A stretch of DNA of 64,000 bases from Pandoraea fibrosis. Lineage in GTDB: Bacteria > Pseudomonadota > Gammaproteobacteria > Burkholderiales > Burkholderiaceae. Position 1 is the first letter of the stretch. Each line of letters opens with the position of its first letter. The stretch covers positions 4,278,001 through 4,342,000 of the forward strand of contig NZ_CP047385.1 of assembly GCF_000807775.2 (NCBI RefSeq). Direction: 5' to 3'. A program made the position numbers and the translations under genes. Below are positions 8,835 to 18,131 of the stretch, piece by piece. The notes under the pieces were generated by a model. The model was given only the letters and a program-made list of their open reading frames with translations. It made no database searches and had not been told where the DNA came from.

Positions 8835-10766
8835 TCAGGCGTTCTCGCCGCGCTGCCTGGCTTCGAGCACTTCCCAGCGTTCGAGCGCTTCGAGCAACTC
8901 CAGTTCAATGGCTTCGAAACGTTCGGACAACGCCGCCCCGGCTGCCGGATCTTTCACAAAGATCGAACCGTCTTCGATCTTCGCCGCAGCCTCCTTCTGC
9001 TCGTTTTCCAACGAAGCGATGCGCTCCGGCAGACCGTCGAGCTCTCGCTGCTCCTTGTAGCTCAGCTTGACCTTGCGATTCGCGCTGCGCTTGGCGGCGA
9101 CGGAGGCATCCTTGGCCACCTCATCGGAGGGTGCACGCTGCGCGGCGAGCGCGGCGGAGCGCTCGCTCTGCACCTGCCAGTCGGTGAATCCGCCGACATA
9201 CTCGCGCCAGTTGCCGTCGCCCTCGGCCGCAATGACCGAGGTCACGACGTTATCCAGGAATGTCCGGTCGTGGCTCACGAGGAACACGGTGCCGGTGTAC
9301 TCCTCAAGCAGTTCTTCGAGCAGTTCGAGGGTCGGGATGTCCAGATCGTTGGTCGGCTCGTCGAGCACCAGCACATTGGCCGGACGCGCGAACAAGCGCG
9401 CGAGCAGCAGGCGGTTTCGCTCGCCACCCGAGAGCGACTTCACCGGCGAGCGGGCGCGCTCCGGCGAGAACAGGAAGTCACCGAGATAACTCATGACGTG
9501 CTTGCGCACGCCACTGATTTCGATCCAGTCGCTACCCGGGCTGATCGTATCGAGCAGGCTCTTCTCCGGATCGAGCTGTGCGCGCATCTGATCGAAGTAC
9601 GCCACCTGCAAATTGGTACCCACGCGGATCTGCCCGCTATCCGGCGTGATGTCGCCGAGGATAAGCTTGAGCATCGTCGTCTTGCCGACGCCATTCGGAC
9701 CGACGAGACCCACCTTGTCGCCACGCATGAGCGTCGCCGTGAAATCGCGCACGATGACGCGATCGCCATACGATTTCGTCACGTTGGTGAGTTCCGCCAC
9801 GATCTTGCCGGACTTCTCGGCTTGCGCCACGTCCATGCGCACATTGCCCTGAATCTCACGGCGCTCGGCACGCTCGTTGCGCATCGTCTTCAAACGCTCG
9901 ATGCGCGACACACTCCGCGTGCGGCGCGCTTCAACGCCCTTGCGAATCCACACCTCTTCCTGTGCGAGCAGCTTGTCGAACTTCTCGTTCTCTACCCGCT
10001 CGACTTCGAGTTGTGCGGCTTTGCGCTCCTGGTATTGCGTGAAGTTGCCGGGGTACGACAGCAAGCGTCCACGATCGAGTTCGACGATACGTGTGGCGAC
10101 ACGGTCGAGAAAACTGCGGTCGTGGGTGATGAACAGCAGCGCGCCGCGAAAGCCGATGAGCAGTTCTTCGAGCCAGCGGATCGCCTCGAAATCGAGGTGG
10201 TTGGTCGGCTCGTCGAGAAGCAACACGTCGGGTTTCGCGACCCAGGCCTGCGCAAGCGAAACGCGCTTTTGCATCCCGCCGGAGAGCGCCCCGACACGCG
10301 CATGCCCGTCGAGGCCAAGCTGAGCAATGGTCGTCTCGACACGCGTCTTGAGTTGCCATGCATCGGCGGCATCGAGCGAGGATTGCAGGGTGTTGAGTCG
10401 CGCGAGCAGCGCATCGTGCTCGGCGCCATCGGGCGCTTCGGCCAATGCCTCGGCCGTGCGGTCGTAATCGGAGAGCAACTGGTGCGCGTCGCCCAGGCCG
10501 AGCGCGACGGCGTCGAACACCGTCTGATCGGCGTCGAACTCGGGCTCCTGCGGCACGTAGACCGTATGGAGCCCAGCCTGACGGGCAACCAGCCCGTCGT
10601 CGGGCGCCGTCAGGCCCGCCACGATCTTGAGCAGCGACGACTTACCTGCGCCATTGCGCCCGATAAGCCCGACGCGCTCACCGGCTTCGAGCGAAAAATC
10701 GGCATTGTCGAGCAATGCCACGTGACCGAACGCCAGTTGGGCGCCCGTGATGGAATACAAGGCCAT
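8835..10766 (-). CDS. uup: ABC-F family ATPase, Uup type
   Basis: A 643-residue soluble protein with two tandem ABC ATPase domains and no membrane segments. Walker A motifs are GRNGAGKSS (residues 36-44) and GPNGVGKTT; signatures are LSGGMQKRVSLA and LSGGERNRLLLA; each Walker B ends LLLDEPTNHLD or LVLDEPTNDLD. A charged C-terminal coiled coil (about 570-640) rich in Lys/Glu is the Uup DNA-binding extension. Uup is linked to ribosome function, Holliday-junction binding and transposon-excision control in E. coli. I take the ATG at 10766 (MALYSITGAQ) and not an in-frame one 72 bp upstream, because homology begins there. It is read toward parE, 293 bp away. Confidence 0.9.
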   Translation of the reverse strand: MALYSITGAQLAFGHVALLDNADFSLEAGERVGLIGRNGAGKSSLLKIVAGLTAPDDGLVARQAGLHTVYVPQEPEFDADQTVFDAVALGLGDAHQLLSDYDRTAEALAEAPDGAEHDALLARLNTLQSSLDAADAWQLKTRVETTIAQLGLDGHARVGALSGGMQKRVSLAQAWVAKPDVLLLDEPTNHLDFEAIRWLEELLIGFRGALLFITHDRSFLDRVATRIVELDRGRLLSYPGNFTQYQERKAAQLEVERVENEKFDKLLAQEEVWIRKGVEARRTRSVSRIERLKTMRNERAERREIQGNVRMDVAQAEKSGKIVAELTNVTKSYGDRVIVRDFTATLMRGDKVGLVGPNGVGKTTMLKLILGDITPDSGQIRVGTNLQVAYFDQMRAQLDPEKSLLDTISPGSDWIEISGVRKHVMSYLGDFLFSPERARSPVKSLSGGERNRLLLARLFARPANVLVLDEPTNDLDIPTLELLEELLEEYTGTVFLVSHDRTFLDNVVTSVIAAEGDGNWREYVGGFTDWQVQSERSAALAAQRAPSDEVAKDASVAAKRSANRKVKLSYKEQRELDGLPERIASLENEQKEAAAKIEDGSIFVKDPAAGAALSERFEAIELELLEALERWEVLEARQRGENA

Positions 10767-10873
10767 GAGTCGGGGAACGGGAGAACTACGATGGGAGGTA
10801 TTGTAGTGCCGGGCACGAAGGCCCGACCGATATTGCACTGCGAATGCGCTGCTTCTACACGGCTAAGGTACGG

Positions 10874-11341
10874 TCATTGCGCGGCCGGTGCGCGCAGCAT
10901 TTCGATATGCATGATGCCGTCTTCGTCATACGGCTCGCTTGCCTTGACGAACCCGAACGCGCCATAAAACGCTTCCAGATGCGCCTGAGCACCGATGCGC
11001 AGCGGGGCTGATGGCCACTGTACCTCGGCAATGGCCACCGCCCGGGCGAGCAACTCGCGCCCGAGTCCGGTACCGCGATGCGACGCTGCCGTGATCACTC
11101 GCCCGATCGACGCCTCGTCGTAGGCAAGTCCCGGCGGCAGTAGACGCAGATACGCGGCAATCTGCTGCTGGTCCGACGCGTCGCGCACTTGCGCAACGAG
11201 ATGCAGGCTATGGGGATCGCGTCCGTCGATGTCCTGATAGGGGCACTGTTGCTCAACCACGAATACGGCATTTCGCGCCGCCAGAATGCGGTAAAGCAGT
11301 GTGCTGCCCAACTCGTCGAACGACTTGCACATCCATTCCAT
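10874..11341 (-). CDS. GNAT acetyltransferase, ElaA-like
   Basis: A 155-residue GNAT-fold N-acetyltransferase of the ElaA family. ElaA-type features are the N-terminal LYRILAARNAVFVVEQQCPYQDIDG and the acetyl-CoA pocket motif SHRGTGLGRELL (about residues 88-99), followed by AQAHLEAFYGAFGF. The substrate of ElaA is unknown. The start has GGGAGAG upstream, and the gene stands about 110 bp from uup on the same strand. Confidence 0.88.
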   Translation of the reverse strand: MEWMCKSFDELGSTLLYRILAARNAVFVVEQQCPYQDIDGRDPHSLHLVAQVRDASDQQQIAAYLRLLPPGLAYDEASIGRVITAASHRGTGLGRELLARAVAIAEVQWPSAPLRIGAQAHLEAFYGAFGFVKASEPYDEDGIMHIEMLRAPAAQ

Positions 11342-11441
11342 TCCCGACTCTCCCGCCTCGCGTTGCGAAAGGCGGGACTATAGCACCGTCACAAATCGAC
11401 GATGCCAGCATCGCGCACAGGGAATGAACTCGGGATTGGAT

Positions 11442-11675
11442 TTACTGGTAGTAGACGATGCCCTGCTCGATGTCGGCACGGGCATTGCGCTCGGCGTCGT
11501 CAAGGGCGTTACCTTGCGTGGCAAAGCCGTAGGCGGTCTGCACCTGATAGGCGCCTACCTTCTCCATCCCACGTTGCGTCGGGCGGTGAATCTCGTAGAA
11601 CGCGTCCCAGCGGGCGTTGTCACGCTCCACGGCACGGACGCTGTACTGGAATTCTTGATATTGTGATGTTTTCAT
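11442..11675 (-). CDS. Small hypothetical protein (77 aa)
   Basis: A 77-residue soluble protein I do not recognise. It is rich in Tyr, Gln and charged residues; for example, it has YQEFQYSVRAVERDNARWDA near the start and ends in IVYYQ. It has no signal peptide or membrane segment. An excellent AGAAGGAT Shine-Dalgarno precedes the ATG at 11675, which argues that it is real. The preceding 556 bp contain no gene, so it probably has its own promoter in that stretch. The function is unknown. Confidence 0.65.
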   Translation of the reverse strand: MKTSQYQEFQYSVRAVERDNARWDAFYEIHRPTQRGMEKVGAYQVQTAYGFATQGNALDDAERNARADIEQGIVYYQ

Positions 11676-12231
11676 TTTGTATCCTTCTTACTGCATAAAA
11701 TTTGACTAATAACGATCCCTCTCCAATCGGCTTACGGTGATGAGAGTGCAGATTTGCACAAATGTTTCCGTGAAGTGCACGCAGACTATCCGCCAAATAT
11801 GACAGGCACGAGACATTCGCGTGACTGACATACGACAGACGGCACTGCTGAACGCTGCGTACGGCACAAGACCGCAGGCACACCGTCACTGCGCAACGTA
11901 AGGCGCAATGGGGGCGTTCTGTGTACAACTTCCTATTTCGGGGAACGGTGCACTGCCACCCGGTCGGGGGTAGCGGCAAGAACGTTGGTCACGTGGAATC
12001 GCGCCAATCATTCAGGGCGACATGCGGTAGCACGGTCGTGTGGCACATGTGTAGTGATAATCGTGCCACACGTTGGCTAACTCCGGGCGGGGTCTGAACC
12101 TGCCCGGCATTTCATGCCACGGGTGACTGCCACTCATTGAATCCGAAGATGACGGAAAAATGAGCACAGTTGGCGAATGATAACAGAAAAATCCTGCTCA
12201 TGCACCAAAGCAGACAAACGCCAAAACCTGT
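11676..12231. other. Gene-free stretch with an inverted repeat
   Basis: There is no convincing coding region in these 556 bp. Base composition is more AT-rich than its surroundings near 11690-11860 and 12130-12230. It must hold the promoter of the 77-residue gene (right of 11675). A perfect 10-bp inverted repeat lies at 12037-12072, and the hexamer TGCCAC or its complement recurs several times between 11950 and 12135. A small RNA is possible, but I see no clear promoter-terminator pair. Confidence 0.5.
12037..12072. repeat. Perfect 10-bp inverted repeat, 16-base loop
   Basis: CGTGTGGCAC (12037-12046) and GTGCCACACG (12063-12072) are exact reverse complements. No T tract follows on either strand, so a plain terminator is unlikely; a dimeric operator or an RNA hairpin fits better. 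Confidence 0.75.
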
Positions 12232-12747
12232 CTAGCGGGCTGAGGTACGGTCGTCGATTTGGGCCAGTACCCAGTACATATAGCCCGCGAACGCCCCGAA
12301 GATCACGTGCCCGGCCAACATCGTCCAGCCACGCGACTCGATGAACCACGGAAACAATTGCGTCATCACGTAAAAATTGACGGCATACACGATCAGCCCG
12401 AAGACGGCGCCCGCCACCGATACGGTCACAACGTCCGAATCCAACCGGAACGGAGCGACGATGGCACCCAGCACGACGCCCAGCACGACCCCGATGGCCG
12501 CGTGAACCATGAGCGCCATGGCAACGATCGAGATATCGAACGTGGCAGGCTGAGACAGAATGCCCGGCCCCAGCACGATGGCCGCGACCATCCGGGGCGG
12601 CACCCACGGGCTCTGGCCGGAGACCAGCAGCACCATGAGCATTTCCACCGCAGAGAAGAAAGCGCAGGCGACGAAGCCGGCGACGGCGGCCGCCATCCAG
12701 TCGGGCGAACGGTGCGTGTAGCGATGCGAGTGGAGGTGCAGTTCCAT
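12232..12747 (-). CDS. Four-helix membrane protein of unknown function
   Basis: A 171-residue inner-membrane protein with a His-rich cytoplasmic N-terminus (MELHLHSHRYTHRSPDW) and four hydrophobic helices (about residues 17-40, 75-98, 106-128 and 138-160). Homologues in betaproteobacteria are usually left unnamed or mis-called symporters, from memory. The start at 12747 is chosen for its near-perfect AGGGAGGACATC leader and not an in-frame codon 42 bp upstream. It diverges from a 65-residue membrane protein, so the 147-bp gap is a shared promoter region. The function is unknown. Confidence 0.72.
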   Translation of the reverse strand: MELHLHSHRYTHRSPDWMAAAVAGFVACAFFSAVEMLMVLLVSGQSPWVPPRMVAAIVLGPGILSQPATFDISIVAMALMVHAAIGVVLGVVLGAIVAPFRLDSDVVTVSVAGAVFGLIVYAVNFYVMTQLFPWFIESRGWTMLAGHVIFGAFAGYMYWVLAQIDDRTSAR

Positions 12748-12894
12748 GATGTCCTCCCTTGAGGGTTGCTCACAGGCCGCCGGCAGCACCGGCAGTCTTT
12801 TCAGGATAGAACAATCCGGGCGCGGCGACGGCTGGCCAGCGCTATATACTTGGCGTCACGGCCCGCCGCCGGCGGGACTTTCGGGAGATATCGT

Positions 12895-13092
12895 ATGTCC
12901 AGTCTTATTGGCTTGCTCGTCGCTATCGTGCTCGTTGGGGTTCCCGTCTGGCGCATTCTGACCCGGCTCGGCCTGTCGCCCTGGTTCACGATACTGGCCT
13001 TCATCCCGGTCGTGAACATCATTTCCCTCTGGCTGCTGTCCTATGCCAACTGGCCCGGACAGCGCACGGCGGTACAAGTCCCCAACGTCTGA
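12895..13092 (+). CDS. Small two-helix membrane protein (65 aa)
   Basis: The 65-residue product is almost entirely hydrophobic up to residue 53: helix 1 is about residues 3-21, then PWFTILAFIPVVNIISLWLL forms helix 2, and a short polar tail ends in VPNV. The pattern (aromatic-Pro-Val-Asn-Ile in helix 2) resembles small inner-membrane proteins of unknown role. A GGGAGATATC leader sits just before the ATG at 12895. It diverges from the four-helix membrane protein. Confidence 0.65.
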   Translation: MSSLIGLLVAIVLVGVPVWRILTRLGLSPWFTILAFIPVVNIISLWLLSYANWPGQRTAVQVPNV

Positions 13093-13330
13093 CGCTGCCT
13101 CGCCGATGCCCGCTCGCGAGGCATCGGCAACCCGCCCTCCTGCAACCGCTGGCGCAGGTTCTCGTCGATTTCCGCCGATTCGTGCCATTTTCCGGCTAGC
13201 TCTCCCGCATCACTCCCCAGGTCGATTCTCCGCGCCATCCCGCTTGCACGCCGCGTTACGGCATGAACGCCCGCCCGTGGTGCAATGCGGTACGGTAGAA
13301 TATTCGCCAAACTCCAAACACTGGTCAGGC

Positions 13331-15049
13331 ATGAGCACAGAGCTGAACGCGGCATCCAATTTCATCCGCAACATCATTGACGAAGACAATCGCTCGGGCA
13401 AATGGGGCCAGCGCGTCGAAACGCGCTTCCCGCCGGAGCCTAACGGCTATCTGCACATCGGTCACGCGAAGGCCATTTGCGTGAACTTCGGCATGGCGCG
13501 CGACTACGATGGCGTGTGCCATCTGCGTTTCGACGACACGAACCCGGAAAAAGAAGAGACCGAATACGTCGACTCGATCATCGAAATGGTCAAGTGGCTC
13601 GGTTTCAGCTACCAGACGCCGCAGAAGGAACATCTCTACTTCGCCAGCGACTACTTCGACAAGCTCTATCAGGGCGCCGAGATCCTGATTCAGCGCGGCA
13701 AGGCATACGTCGATAGCCAGAGCGCCGACGACATGCGCGCCAACCGTGGCTCGCTCACCGAGCCGGGCAAGGATTCGCCGTTCCGCAACCGCTCGGTGGA
13801 AGAGAACCTCGATCTGTTCCGTCGCATGCGCGCGGGCGAATTCGCCGACGGCACGCACGTGCTGCGCGCCAAGATCGATATGTCCTCGCCGAACATCAAT
13901 CTGCGCGACCCGGCCATCTACCGTATCCGTCACGCCCACCACCATCGCACGGGCGACGCCTGGTGCATCTATCCGATGTACACCTACGCGCACCCGCTCG
14001 AGGACGCCATCGAGAACATCACGCACAGCCTGTGCACGCTGGAGTTCGAAGATCAGCGTCCGTTCTACGACTGGGTGCTCGGTGAATTGGCCGACGCCGG
14101 GATGTTCACGCGTCCGACGCCGCAGCAGATCGAATTTGCGCGTCTGCAACTGACCTATGCCATCACGAGCAAGCGCAAGCTTCGCCAGTTGGTGGACGAA
14201 AAGCACGTCGACGGTTGGGACGACCCGCGCATGCCCACACTCGTCGGCTTGCGCCGCCGCGGCTTCTCGCCGGAGAGCCTGCAACTGTTCTGCGAGCGCA
14301 TCGGTGTGGCGAAGTCGGCGTCGTGGATCGACATGAGCATTCTCGAACAGGCCCTGCGCGACGACCTTGATCCGAAGGCACCGCGCGCGACGGCGGTGCT
14401 CGATCCGCTCAAGCTCATCATCGACAACTATCCGGAAGGCAAACAGGAAGACTGTCAGGCCCCGGTACATCCGCACTTCCCGGAGCGTGGCATGCGCACG
14501 TTCCCGATCTCGCGCGAGTTGTGGATCGAGCGCGAAGACTTCCAGGCAGAGCCGGTCAAGGGTTTCTTCCGCCTGTTCCCGGGTAATAAGGTGCGCCTGC
14601 GCTACGGTTACGTGGTGGAGTGCACCGGCTTCGATACCGATGCCGACGGCAACGTCACTGCCGTGCATTGCAACTACTTCGAAGACAGTCGTTCGGGCAC
14701 GCCGGGGGCAGACAACTACAAGGTCAAGGGCAACATCCACTGGGTGAGTGCACCGCACGCCGTGGCTGCCGAGGTGCGCATCTATGATCGTCTGTTCCTC
14801 GATCCGAACCCGGACGCCGGCGAGAAGAACTTCCTCGACGCCATCAATCCGAACGCCAAGCGTGTCACGCAGGCCTACGTCGAACCGGGGCTGATGCACG
14901 TGGCACCGGAGGAGCGCGTGCAGTTCGAGCGCCACGGCTACTTCGTTGCCGATCGTCACGACTCCGTACCGGGCAAGCCGGTATTCAACCGGAGCGTGTC
15001 GCTCAAGGATAGCTGGGCAGTCAAACCGGCCAAGGGCGGCGGCAAGTAA
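13331..15049 (+). CDS. glnS: Glutaminyl-tRNA synthetase
   Basis: A 572-residue class I synthetase that charges tRNA-Gln in the cytoplasm. It has the catalytic signature PPEPNGYLHIGHAKA near residue 34 and the KMSKS-like loop AITSKRKLRQLV, then two beta-barrel anticodon-binding domains (about 345-560). Presence of GlnRS is normal for beta- and gammaproteobacteria. The ATG at 13331 begins MSTELNAASNFIRNII; an in-frame extension of 96 codons to the left is rejected because it is low-complexity and lacks family similarity. A TAGAAT -10-like hexamer lies about 25 bp upstream. A strong terminator follows at 15074. Confidence 0.97.
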   Translation: MSTELNAASNFIRNIIDEDNRSGKWGQRVETRFPPEPNGYLHIGHAKAICVNFGMARDYDGVCHLRFDDTNPEKEETEYVDSIIEMVKWLGFSYQTPQKEHLYFASDYFDKLYQGAEILIQRGKAYVDSQSADDMRANRGSLTEPGKDSPFRNRSVEENLDLFRRMRAGEFADGTHVLRAKIDMSSPNINLRDPAIYRIRHAHHHRTGDAWCIYPMYTYAHPLEDAIENITHSLCTLEFEDQRPFYDWVLGELADAGMFTRPTPQQIEFARLQLTYAITSKRKLRQLVDEKHVDGWDDPRMPTLVGLRRRGFSPESLQLFCERIGVAKSASWIDMSILEQALRDDLDPKAPRATAVLDPLKLIIDNYPEGKQEDCQAPVHPHFPERGMRTFPISRELWIEREDFQAEPVKGFFRLFPGNKVRLRYGYVVECTGFDTDADGNVTAVHCNYFEDSRSGTPGADNYKVKGNIHWVSAPHAVAAEVRIYDRLFLDPNPDAGEKNFLDAINPNAKRVTQAYVEPGLMHVAPEERVQFERHGYFVADRHDSVPGKPVFNRSVSLKDSWAVKPAKGGGK

Positions 15050-15073
15050 TCGCCATCGCAACCCTCGCCGAAC

Positions 15074-15109
15074 AAAACCCGCGCCGCCGTGCGCGGGTTT
15101 TGCTTTTTT
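15074..15109 (+). terminator. Rho-independent terminator of glnS
   Basis: An 11-bp stem AAAACCCGCGC/GCGCGGGTTTT with a 6-base loop is followed by GCTTTTTT. It starts 25 bp after the glnS stop codon. Confidence 0.92.
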
Positions 15110-15299
15110 AGCGTTGGCTTGACGACAGACGGACGGGGCGACAGACCAAATACCCACTATAACTGGCCGACGCGCCCGGGCAGGCCGGTTCGGCGTAAGC
15201 TCGCGCCCATCGTTCGTCACCGGTTGGGCGGCTCACCTAATACGGCCCACCTGAGGCGAGCCCACCCTCAACGACCGCCAGAATCGTCGCTGTCCACCC

Positions 15300-16238
15300 A
15301 TGCCAACGCCTCATCTGTCGCCCATGCCGGATGTCCCCTCACCGCGGTCCACGTCGCCGACTGCGGGGGAACAACACTGGCTGATCGGCGAGTTGCACGG
15401 CACCGTCGCGAACTTCGCACAGATCTACTTCATTCCGTCGGCGGGTATCGGGTTGTGGTTATTCGCCGTGCTCGCCCTGGCCGACTTGCCCGCAGCCCTG
15501 TCCGGACTGGCCGCCAGCGTTGCCGCGTCGTGTCTGGCAATTGCGCTACGGCTGCCACGCGAGCAACGCCGCAGCGGACTACTGGGATACAACGGGGCGT
15601 TGGCCGGCATTGCATTTGGCGCCTTGTGGCAGCCCGACGCCACGTTTGCCGCATGGCTCGCGGTATGCGTCTGCCTGACCGTCTTCACGACGGTCCTACT
15701 CGCCCGATACCGGCTCCCAGCCCTGACCGGCCCGTTCGTGGGTGTCATGGCGCTCACGTGGGCCGCGCAGCCCTGGCTAACGTTACTGCCGCGCTCGGGA
15801 GCGCTCGCGTGCGACACGGGCACACCCGGCTTCGTCTTCTGCTCGGTAGGTCAGGTCGTCTTCGTAGCCCCGTTGGTCCTGGGCCTGCTCACCTGGTATT
15901 TGCTCGCGCTCTGGAACCTGCGTGCCACGCTGTGGGCGTTGGCGGCGGGCGTTGCCGTATGGTCGGGCATCGCCGGGCTGGCGACGGCATGGCCCGCGAT
16001 GGCCGGACAAGCTGGCGGCATCGGCGTGAACGCCTTTCTTGCGGCGCTCGGATTAGGGCTATTTCATCGCCGCCCTGCCGTGCGGTTTGTCGGCGCCGTC
16101 CTGGCCAGCGTTCTTTGTATCGCGCTCGGTCAGGCGCTCAGTTCGCTCGGCTGGCCGTACTTCACGCTGCCGTTCAATCTGGCGGTCTGGATCGTGCTAG
16201 GTGCAACGGCTCAGCGCCACCGCCCCGCTTCCCCATAA
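15300..16238 (+). CDS. Urea transporter (UT family)
   Basis: A 312-residue polytopic inner-membrane protein, about ten helices, of the UT/Yut urea channel family. Two typical half-repeat motifs are visible: LGYNGALAGIAFG (about residues 98-110) and, near the end, WPYFTLPFNLAVWIVLG. These line the selectivity filter in UT proteins and conduct urea down its gradient. No urease or amidase gene lies nearby, so it is an orphan here. The first 25 residues are Pro/Ser-rich and poorly conserved; the ATG at 15300 lacks a clear Shine-Dalgarno, and Met9 is an alternative start. Confidence 0.85.
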   Translation: MPTPHLSPMPDVPSPRSTSPTAGEQHWLIGELHGTVANFAQIYFIPSAGIGLWLFAVLALADLPAALSGLAASVAASCLAIALRLPREQRRSGLLGYNGALAGIAFGALWQPDATFAAWLAVCVCLTVFTTVLLARYRLPALTGPFVGVMALTWAAQPWLTLLPRSGALACDTGTPGFVFCSVGQVVFVAPLVLGLLTWYLLALWNLRATLWALAAGVAVWSGIAGLATAWPAMAGQAGGIGVNAFLAALGLGLFHRRPAVRFVGAVLASVLCIALGQALSSLGWPYFTLPFNLAVWIVLGATAQRHRPASP

Positions 16239-16271
16239 AAAAATGCCCGGAACGCTCACGCTCCGGGCACT
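16236..16271 (-). terminator. Leftward terminator (photolyase side)
   Basis: TGCCCGGA (16244-16251) pairs with TCCGGGCA (16262-16269). On the minus strand the stem is followed by ATTTTTTT, so it stops leftward transcription coming from the photolyase gene 240 bp away. It overlaps the stop codon of the urea-transporter gene. Confidence 0.8.
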
Positions 16272-16510
16272 CGCTCATCGCAAACCCCGTATGGCGAAGC
16301 TGCCGCCTGTGCGGTCAGCTTCTCTGTGTGGTTTTGGCCTGCCTTCGCTCGTCTCCGAGCGCTTCTCGCTGTTGTATTGCTCCCTGCCTGACGCCCACTA
16401 ACGCCCCCCGACGTTGCGAACCGCTACCGAAGCCCGGGCCTCTCGTGTGCCCTACCCATATCAACGGTCGGCCGCGAGAAAAGTTGACCGGGGTATACAC
16501 CGATCTTTCG

Positions 16511-18004
16511 TCAATCGGTATCGGCGTCTTCGTAGTTGCCGGAAACGGCCGGCGTCTTCACGACCGCATACCGTGCCAGCGTCTCCTTGCGCGCCACGTC
16601 GTGGGCCACCAGCGGCTGGGGATAGTCACGCCCAAGCGTCACCTTGGCGTCGAGCAACGTTTGCGCGTCGGCTCGCCACGGCGCGTGCAGCGCCTTGTCG
16701 GGCAAATCGGCCAGCTCCGGCACATACTTCCGGATGAAACGGCCCTGCGGATCGAACTTCTCCGACTGCGTGATCGGATTGAAGATACGGAAATACGGTT
16801 GCGCGTCGCACCCCGTCGAGGCCGCCCACTGCCAGCCACCGTTGTTCGCCGCCAGATCGAAATCATTGAGCGCGCGCGCAAAGTACGCCTCTCCCCGTCG
16901 CCAATCGATGCCCAGATCCTTGACCAGAAAACTCGCCGTGACCATGCGTAGACGGTTGTGCATGTAGCCGGTCTGGTTGATCTGACGCATGGCGGCATCA
17001 ACCAGCGGATACCCGGTTTGCCCTTCGCACCACGCGAGGAAATTCGCATCGGCCCCCTTCCCTGACGCCCATTCGATCGCGTCATACGCCGGTTTGAACG
17101 CACGACCGACCACCTCCGGATGATGGTGCAGGATCATGAAGTAGAACTCGCGCCAGATGAGTTCGCTAAGCCAGGTCTGCGCGCCACTGCCCGCATCACC
17201 GCCTTTCAACATGGCCGCATGCGCCTCGCGAGCCAGCGTGCGAATCGAGATCGTGCCAAAGCGCAGGTGTACTGACAGATAGCTCGGCCCGCGCACGGCG
17301 GGATAATCGCGCCGCTCGTGATAATGCGCCATGCGCGGCAGAAAATCGTCCAGCAATTGGCGCGCACCGGATTCTCCTGCCGGGATCGCCATCCGTCGCG
17401 CGGCCGGCACATCAAAACCCAACGATGCGAGCGAAGGAAGGGGGCGTGCACCGCCCGGAGGTACTGCCAGACGCCGCAGTTCGCCCTTGCGCCCGTGAGG
17501 GGCCAGATCGACGGGACGCACCTGCTTCAACCACGCCCGCTGATAAGGCGTGAACACGCTGTAAGGCTCGCCCTGCGCGGTCAGAATTTCGTTGACCTCG
17601 AAGATCACCTGATCCTTGACCGCCTCGAACACGATACCGATCTCGTCAAGAGAACGCGCCACCGCGCGATCACGCGCCACCGCCGCCGGTTCATAGTCCC
17701 GCCCGGCGAACACCGCCTGAACACCCAGCGACGTTGCCAGCGACGGAATCTCCACCGTGGGGTCGCCGTGACACACAATCAGCGCGCCGCCGGCACTTTC
17801 CAGCGTGCCAGCCAACTCGGCGACACTGTCGTGAATGAACGCGACCCGGCGATCGTCGGAGGGCAGGCCTGCCAGAATTGTCGTGTCGAAAACGAACACC
17901 GCATATACCTCGCGGCACGTCGCAAGCGCCTGCGTCAGCGTTGCGTTATCGGTGCAGCGCAGGTCGCGCCGCATCCATACCAGCCCTTTTTGGAATTCGC
18001 TCAT
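16511..18004 (-). CDS. phr: Deoxyribodipyrimidine photo-lyase (class I CPD)
   Basis: A 497-residue flavoprotein that splits cyclobutane pyrimidine dimers with blue light. The N-terminal alpha/beta antenna domain (about 8-135) begins GLVWMRRDLRCTDNATL. The FAD-binding helical domain (about 210-480) contains LSELIWREFYFMILHHHPE, MHNRLRMVTASFLVKDL and NNGGWQWAASTGCDAQPYFR, followed by FNPITQSEKFDP, which is the class I CPD photolyase pattern. The length is normal. It is a single leftward gene; it diverges from a lipoprotein gene. No LexA box is seen near its start. Confidence 0.95.
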   Translation of the reverse strand: MSEFQKGLVWMRRDLRCTDNATLTQALATCREVYAVFVFDTTILAGLPSDDRRVAFIHDSVAELAGTLESAGGALIVCHGDPTVEIPSLATSLGVQAVFAGRDYEPAAVARDRAVARSLDEIGIVFEAVKDQVIFEVNEILTAQGEPYSVFTPYQRAWLKQVRPVDLAPHGRKGELRRLAVPPGGARPLPSLASLGFDVPAARRMAIPAGESGARQLLDDFLPRMAHYHERRDYPAVRGPSYLSVHLRFGTISIRTLAREAHAAMLKGGDAGSGAQTWLSELIWREFYFMILHHHPEVVGRAFKPAYDAIEWASGKGADANFLAWCEGQTGYPLVDAAMRQINQTGYMHNRLRMVTASFLVKDLGIDWRRGEAYFARALNDFDLAANNGGWQWAASTGCDAQPYFRIFNPITQSEKFDPQGRFIRKYVPELADLPDKALHAPWRADAQTLLDAKVTLGRDYPQPLVAHDVARKETLARYAVVKTPAVSGNYEDADTD

Positions 18005-18131
18005 GTCGGTTTAGCGCGATGTCGGTTTGACGCGACACCTGTGCGCCGCTATCAGTCGATTCGGGACGAATCCTTCAAATCCCGTACCATAGCGAGATCG
18101 CGGACTTTATGCCATCGGCCTCGATTACCTC

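Noticed and set aside
8649..10967. 772-codon open frame on the plus strand across uup
   Set aside because: Antisense shadow of the ABC-F gene, whose ATPase motifs are all intact on the other strand.
12041..12060. Possible sigma-54 promoter (TGGCAC at -24)
   Set aside because: The expected TTGC at -12 is absent; TAGTG stands there instead.
13325..15220. 631-codon frame opposite glnS
   Set aside because: Arg/Val-rich antisense frame; glnS is unambiguous.
15089..16951. 620-codon plus-strand frame across the urea transporter and photolyase end
   Set aside because: Very rich in Arg and Pro, crosses a terminator, and lies in another frame to two recognised genes.
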